Source of the DNA: Candidatus Parcubacteria bacterium
GTDB taxonomy: Bacteria; Patescibacteriota; Minisyncoccia; Phycocordibacterales; CALRHW01
NCBI GenBank assembly: GCA_009691505.1
Contig: SICJ01000004.1
Coordinates: 1-33,764, forward strand
Direction: 5' to 3'
Length of the DNA stretch: 33,764 nucleotides
Shown: in pieces, positions 31,757 through 33,764 of the stretch
Numbering within the stretch: the stretch's first letter is position 1
Layout: each line of letters starts with the position of its first letter
The notes under the pieces: model-generated
What the model saw: the letters and a program-made list of their open reading frames with translations, nothing else
The model's database searches: none
Told to the model about the DNA's origin: nothing
Program-made: the position numbers and the translations under genes

Positions 31757-31784
31757 AGTATATACATAGCAAAAATTATGTCAA
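31757..31784 (-). promoter_or_regulatory. 23S-5S promoter: TTGACA-N16-TATACT
   Basis: minus strand TTGACATAATTTTTGCTATGTATATACT. Confidence 0.75.
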
Positions 31785-31831
31785 CACAATAATGCGAGCA
31801 GAAACCCCTTATGGATTTTCATAATGTTTTG

Positions 31832-31866
31832 CAAAATAAAAGCCCGCTTGGGAAGCGGGCTTTGTG
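31832..31866 (-). terminator. Terminator of the HAF-repeat gene
   Basis: minus strand AAAGCCCGCTTCCCAAGCGGGCTTTTATTTT. Confidence 0.8.
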
Positions 31867-31922
31867 AAAACTTATTTTGACTCCTTTGTGGATAAAGTGT
31901 GGAGAGTTTGGGGAAAAGTAGG

Positions 31923-33020
31923 TTACGAAATGGGCGTAAGAAGTACGGCGTGTGAGTAAGATGAACCGCCCCAATATCCCCAACCGACAATCTCCCCTGC
32001 GTCATTTATGTCGCTGACACGTTCAAGGTGAAAAGTTTTTGCGGAAAATGCGGAAAAATCGGTGATATCATTTTGCAAAAGTTTTTGCAAATCTTGCATG
32101 CCGTTTTTCTCACTCCACACAAACGGTCGCGCAGGGACACCTAGTGAAACTGAATCACCTATTACAACCCCGTGATTGTTAATCTTAAACGCTTCGCTTG
32201 TGGTATCGCTTGCACCATTTGCTTTTCGCAAAGTTCCTAGGTCACGCATTTCCCCATCGGTAAAAATAAATGCGTGACTGTAACCGCTCTTAGTAGAAGA
32301 TTTTCCCACAACTTGCCCAAGATTATTTAAACCGTTTGCATTACTAAACGCGAGACCCACATGACCAAGCGAGCCGAGATTTATCACCTCGCCGTTTACG
32401 CGACGCAAAAACGCAATACTTTCAAACGATTCGTTTACAAAAAATCCGACGCTTTCTCCTGCATCATTGATACCTGTGGCAAAAGCAAAATCTGATGTTG
32501 GAAACAAATCCGTCATCACGCCGTCACTCCACACAAACGCATGATTTTTGTAATCAGAGTTGAAAGAACAACCGACGACAACGCCAGAGCTGTTTACGTC
32601 GTATGGAATACAAAAATTTCCGCCAAGTGTGCCTAGGTTTCGGATTTTGTTGCCATTATCTTCACCATACAAAAGCCAGCCATGACTTACGCCATTTTTA
32701 TCACAGTAATAACCTGTAATGTGTCCAGCGTTACTTACTGCTACTGCGACGCATTGACCCGCACCAAAAAAATTCATCACCTCTTGCATAGCACCACTTT
32801 TTTTACACATAAAAGCATTCTGTGTAAGAAAATTTTGCGTGGACTCACCCACGACAATTCCGTGATTGCTCACACCAAAAGCTCGAGAGCTCTGATGATT
32901 TTGTAAAACGCCAAGATCAGCCACGGTGTAACGAGTTACGCTACAATTGTTACTGATACGATTGTTACTAAAATGCGCAACCAAAAAAAATGAACAGAAA
33001 ACAAAAATAAACTTCAGCAT
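31923..33020 (-). CDS. Secreted HAF-repeat-containing protein; likely start MLKFIFVF at 33020 rather than 33059
   Basis: Repeats such as NLGTLGGNFCIPYDVNSSGVVVG, NLGSLGHVGLAFSNANGLNNLGQVVGKS; signal peptide; AAGGAG 6 nt before the ATG. Confidence 0.8.
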   Translation of the reverse strand: MLKFIFVFCSFFLVAHFSNNRISNNCSVTRYTVADLGVLQNHQSSRAFGVSNHGIVVGESTQNFLTQNAFMCKKSGAMQEVMNFFGAGQCVAVAVSNAGHITGYYCDKNGVSHGWLLYGEDNGNKIRNLGTLGGNFCIPYDVNSSGVVVGCSFNSDYKNHAFVWSDGVMTDLFPTSDFAFATGINDAGESVGFFVNESFESIAFLRRVNGEVINLGSLGHVGLAFSNANGLNNLGQVVGKSSTKSGYSHAFIFTDGEMRDLGTLRKANGASDTTSEAFKINNHGVVIGDSVSLGVPARPFVWSEKNGMQDLQKLLQNDITDFSAFSAKTFHLERVSDINDAGEIVGWGYWGGSSYSHAVLLTPIS

Positions 33021-33110
33021 AGCAATCTCCTTGTAAGGGGTTTTAAAAGAACAGTTCAATAAAAATCATACAAAATGGGTGGTCAAGGAGTTATAAAGAA
33101 AAGATAAAGA

Positions 33111-33145
33111 AAACCCCCGCGCTTCTCCGAAGCGCGGGGGGGGGG
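33111..33145 (-). terminator. Terminator downstream of the 33154 ORF
   Basis: minus strand CCCCCGCGCTTCGGAGAAGCGCGGGGGTTTTCTTT. Confidence 0.8.
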
Positions 33146-33153
33146 TTGAACGA

Positions 33154-33531
33154 TCACTGGTTCGTGGGAGTAAGAGGGTAGCCTGCAAACACGTCGTCTG
33201 GACAAATCGTTGTGGTAGTGTCGCGCCAACCGACACATACTTTCTTTACGGCCTGATTGCCGTATAAAAATGGCGCAAATCGCTTGCCTTTCCTATCGGA
33301 AACAATTGTCTTGAGACAAAACAAAGAACTCCTCTCATATATCTTTTGGAAAACAGAATATGAGATCGTCTGGGAAATCCTAATTGAATCACGTAACCCC
33401 AAACAAACCCCCAGAAAACTTTCAGAAAAAGGCCTGTTGTAGACAATGTCATCATCAACAATAACCTGAACAATCTTCCCTCCAAGTAGGGGCTTGAGAT
33501 AATCCTTGTAGTACTTGCTTTCTGTTTTCAT
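33154..33531 (-). CDS. Hypothetical protein (125 aa)
   Basis: ORF with its own downstream terminator. Confidence 0.55.
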   Translation of the reverse strand: MKTESKYYKDYLKPLLGGKIVQVIVDDDIVYNRPFSESFLGVCLGLRDSIRISQTISYSVFQKIYERSSLFCLKTIVSDRKGKRFAPFLYGNQAVKKVCVGWRDTTTTICPDDVFAGYPLTPTNQ

Positions 33532-33587
33532 ACTGTTATTCTATACAGTTGATGAAAAAATGAATATTTATCTCATTGCCAAATTAT

Positions 33588-33764
33588 TCATTGATATTCT
33601 TTGATCCCACCACAAGTTTCAATTGTCAGTGGTAAAAAGTTTGGTTGATTGGCTCTATCGCTATACACCCAAGTGCCATCAAGTTTGAACAAGTAGAGGA
33701 ACTCGATATATGCACCGTTAATGACTTCACACCAATCTTTTGTGTCCTTGTATCTATTTGCTGG
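33588..33764 (-). CDS. C-terminal fragment of a hypothetical protein, truncated by window edge
   Basis: Hand translation ...PANRYKDTKDWCEVINGAYIEFLYLFKLDGTWVYSDRANQPNFLPLTIETCGGIKEYQ*. Confidence 0.5.
   Translation of the reverse strand, partial: PANRYKDTKDWCEVINGAYIEFLYLFKLDGTWVYSDRANQPNFLPLTIETCGGIKEYQ

Overview
The window looks like a Patescibacteria/CPR (Parcubacteria-like) chromosome segment; this assignment is an inference from gene content and rRNA style. Left part (about 1-8.5 kb, all minus strand): a surface-polysaccharide cluster with a flippase, several GT4 glycosyltransferases and two SAM methyltransferases. Middle: a T4SS-type DNA-binding ATPase, a DUF4015-like glycoside hydrolase, murC, a divergent YfiH/laccase-domain protein (plus strand), murD, tRNA-Ile(GAT), a lysozyme-like protein, 16S rRNA, secF/secD, an initiating sugar transferase, a plus-strand GT4, rodA and a VWA protein. 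Right: 5S and 23S rRNA (minus), a HAF-repeat secreted protein and hypotheticals. The main observations are: (1) the 16S rRNA 3' tail has a normal helix 45 but no CCUCC anti-Shine-Dalgarno before the processing stem and terminator; (2) several genes have a (TGn)TATAAT-like -10 box 6-9 nt before the start codon, which suggests leaderless mRNAs; (3) the 23S gene is about 4.2 kb and carries four group I introns at positions I map by hand to about L1931, L1951, L2262 and L2593, with a 20-nt exon between two of them and a collapsed LAGLIDADG endonuclease remnant in the L1951 intron; (4) 16S and 23S are unlinked, and each is flanked by its own long complementary processing stem; (5) a 105-nt structure with perfect 25-nt arms lies after 5S; (6) an unannotated small membrane ORF may start at ATT. 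All family calls were made by reading the sequence; no database search was run.
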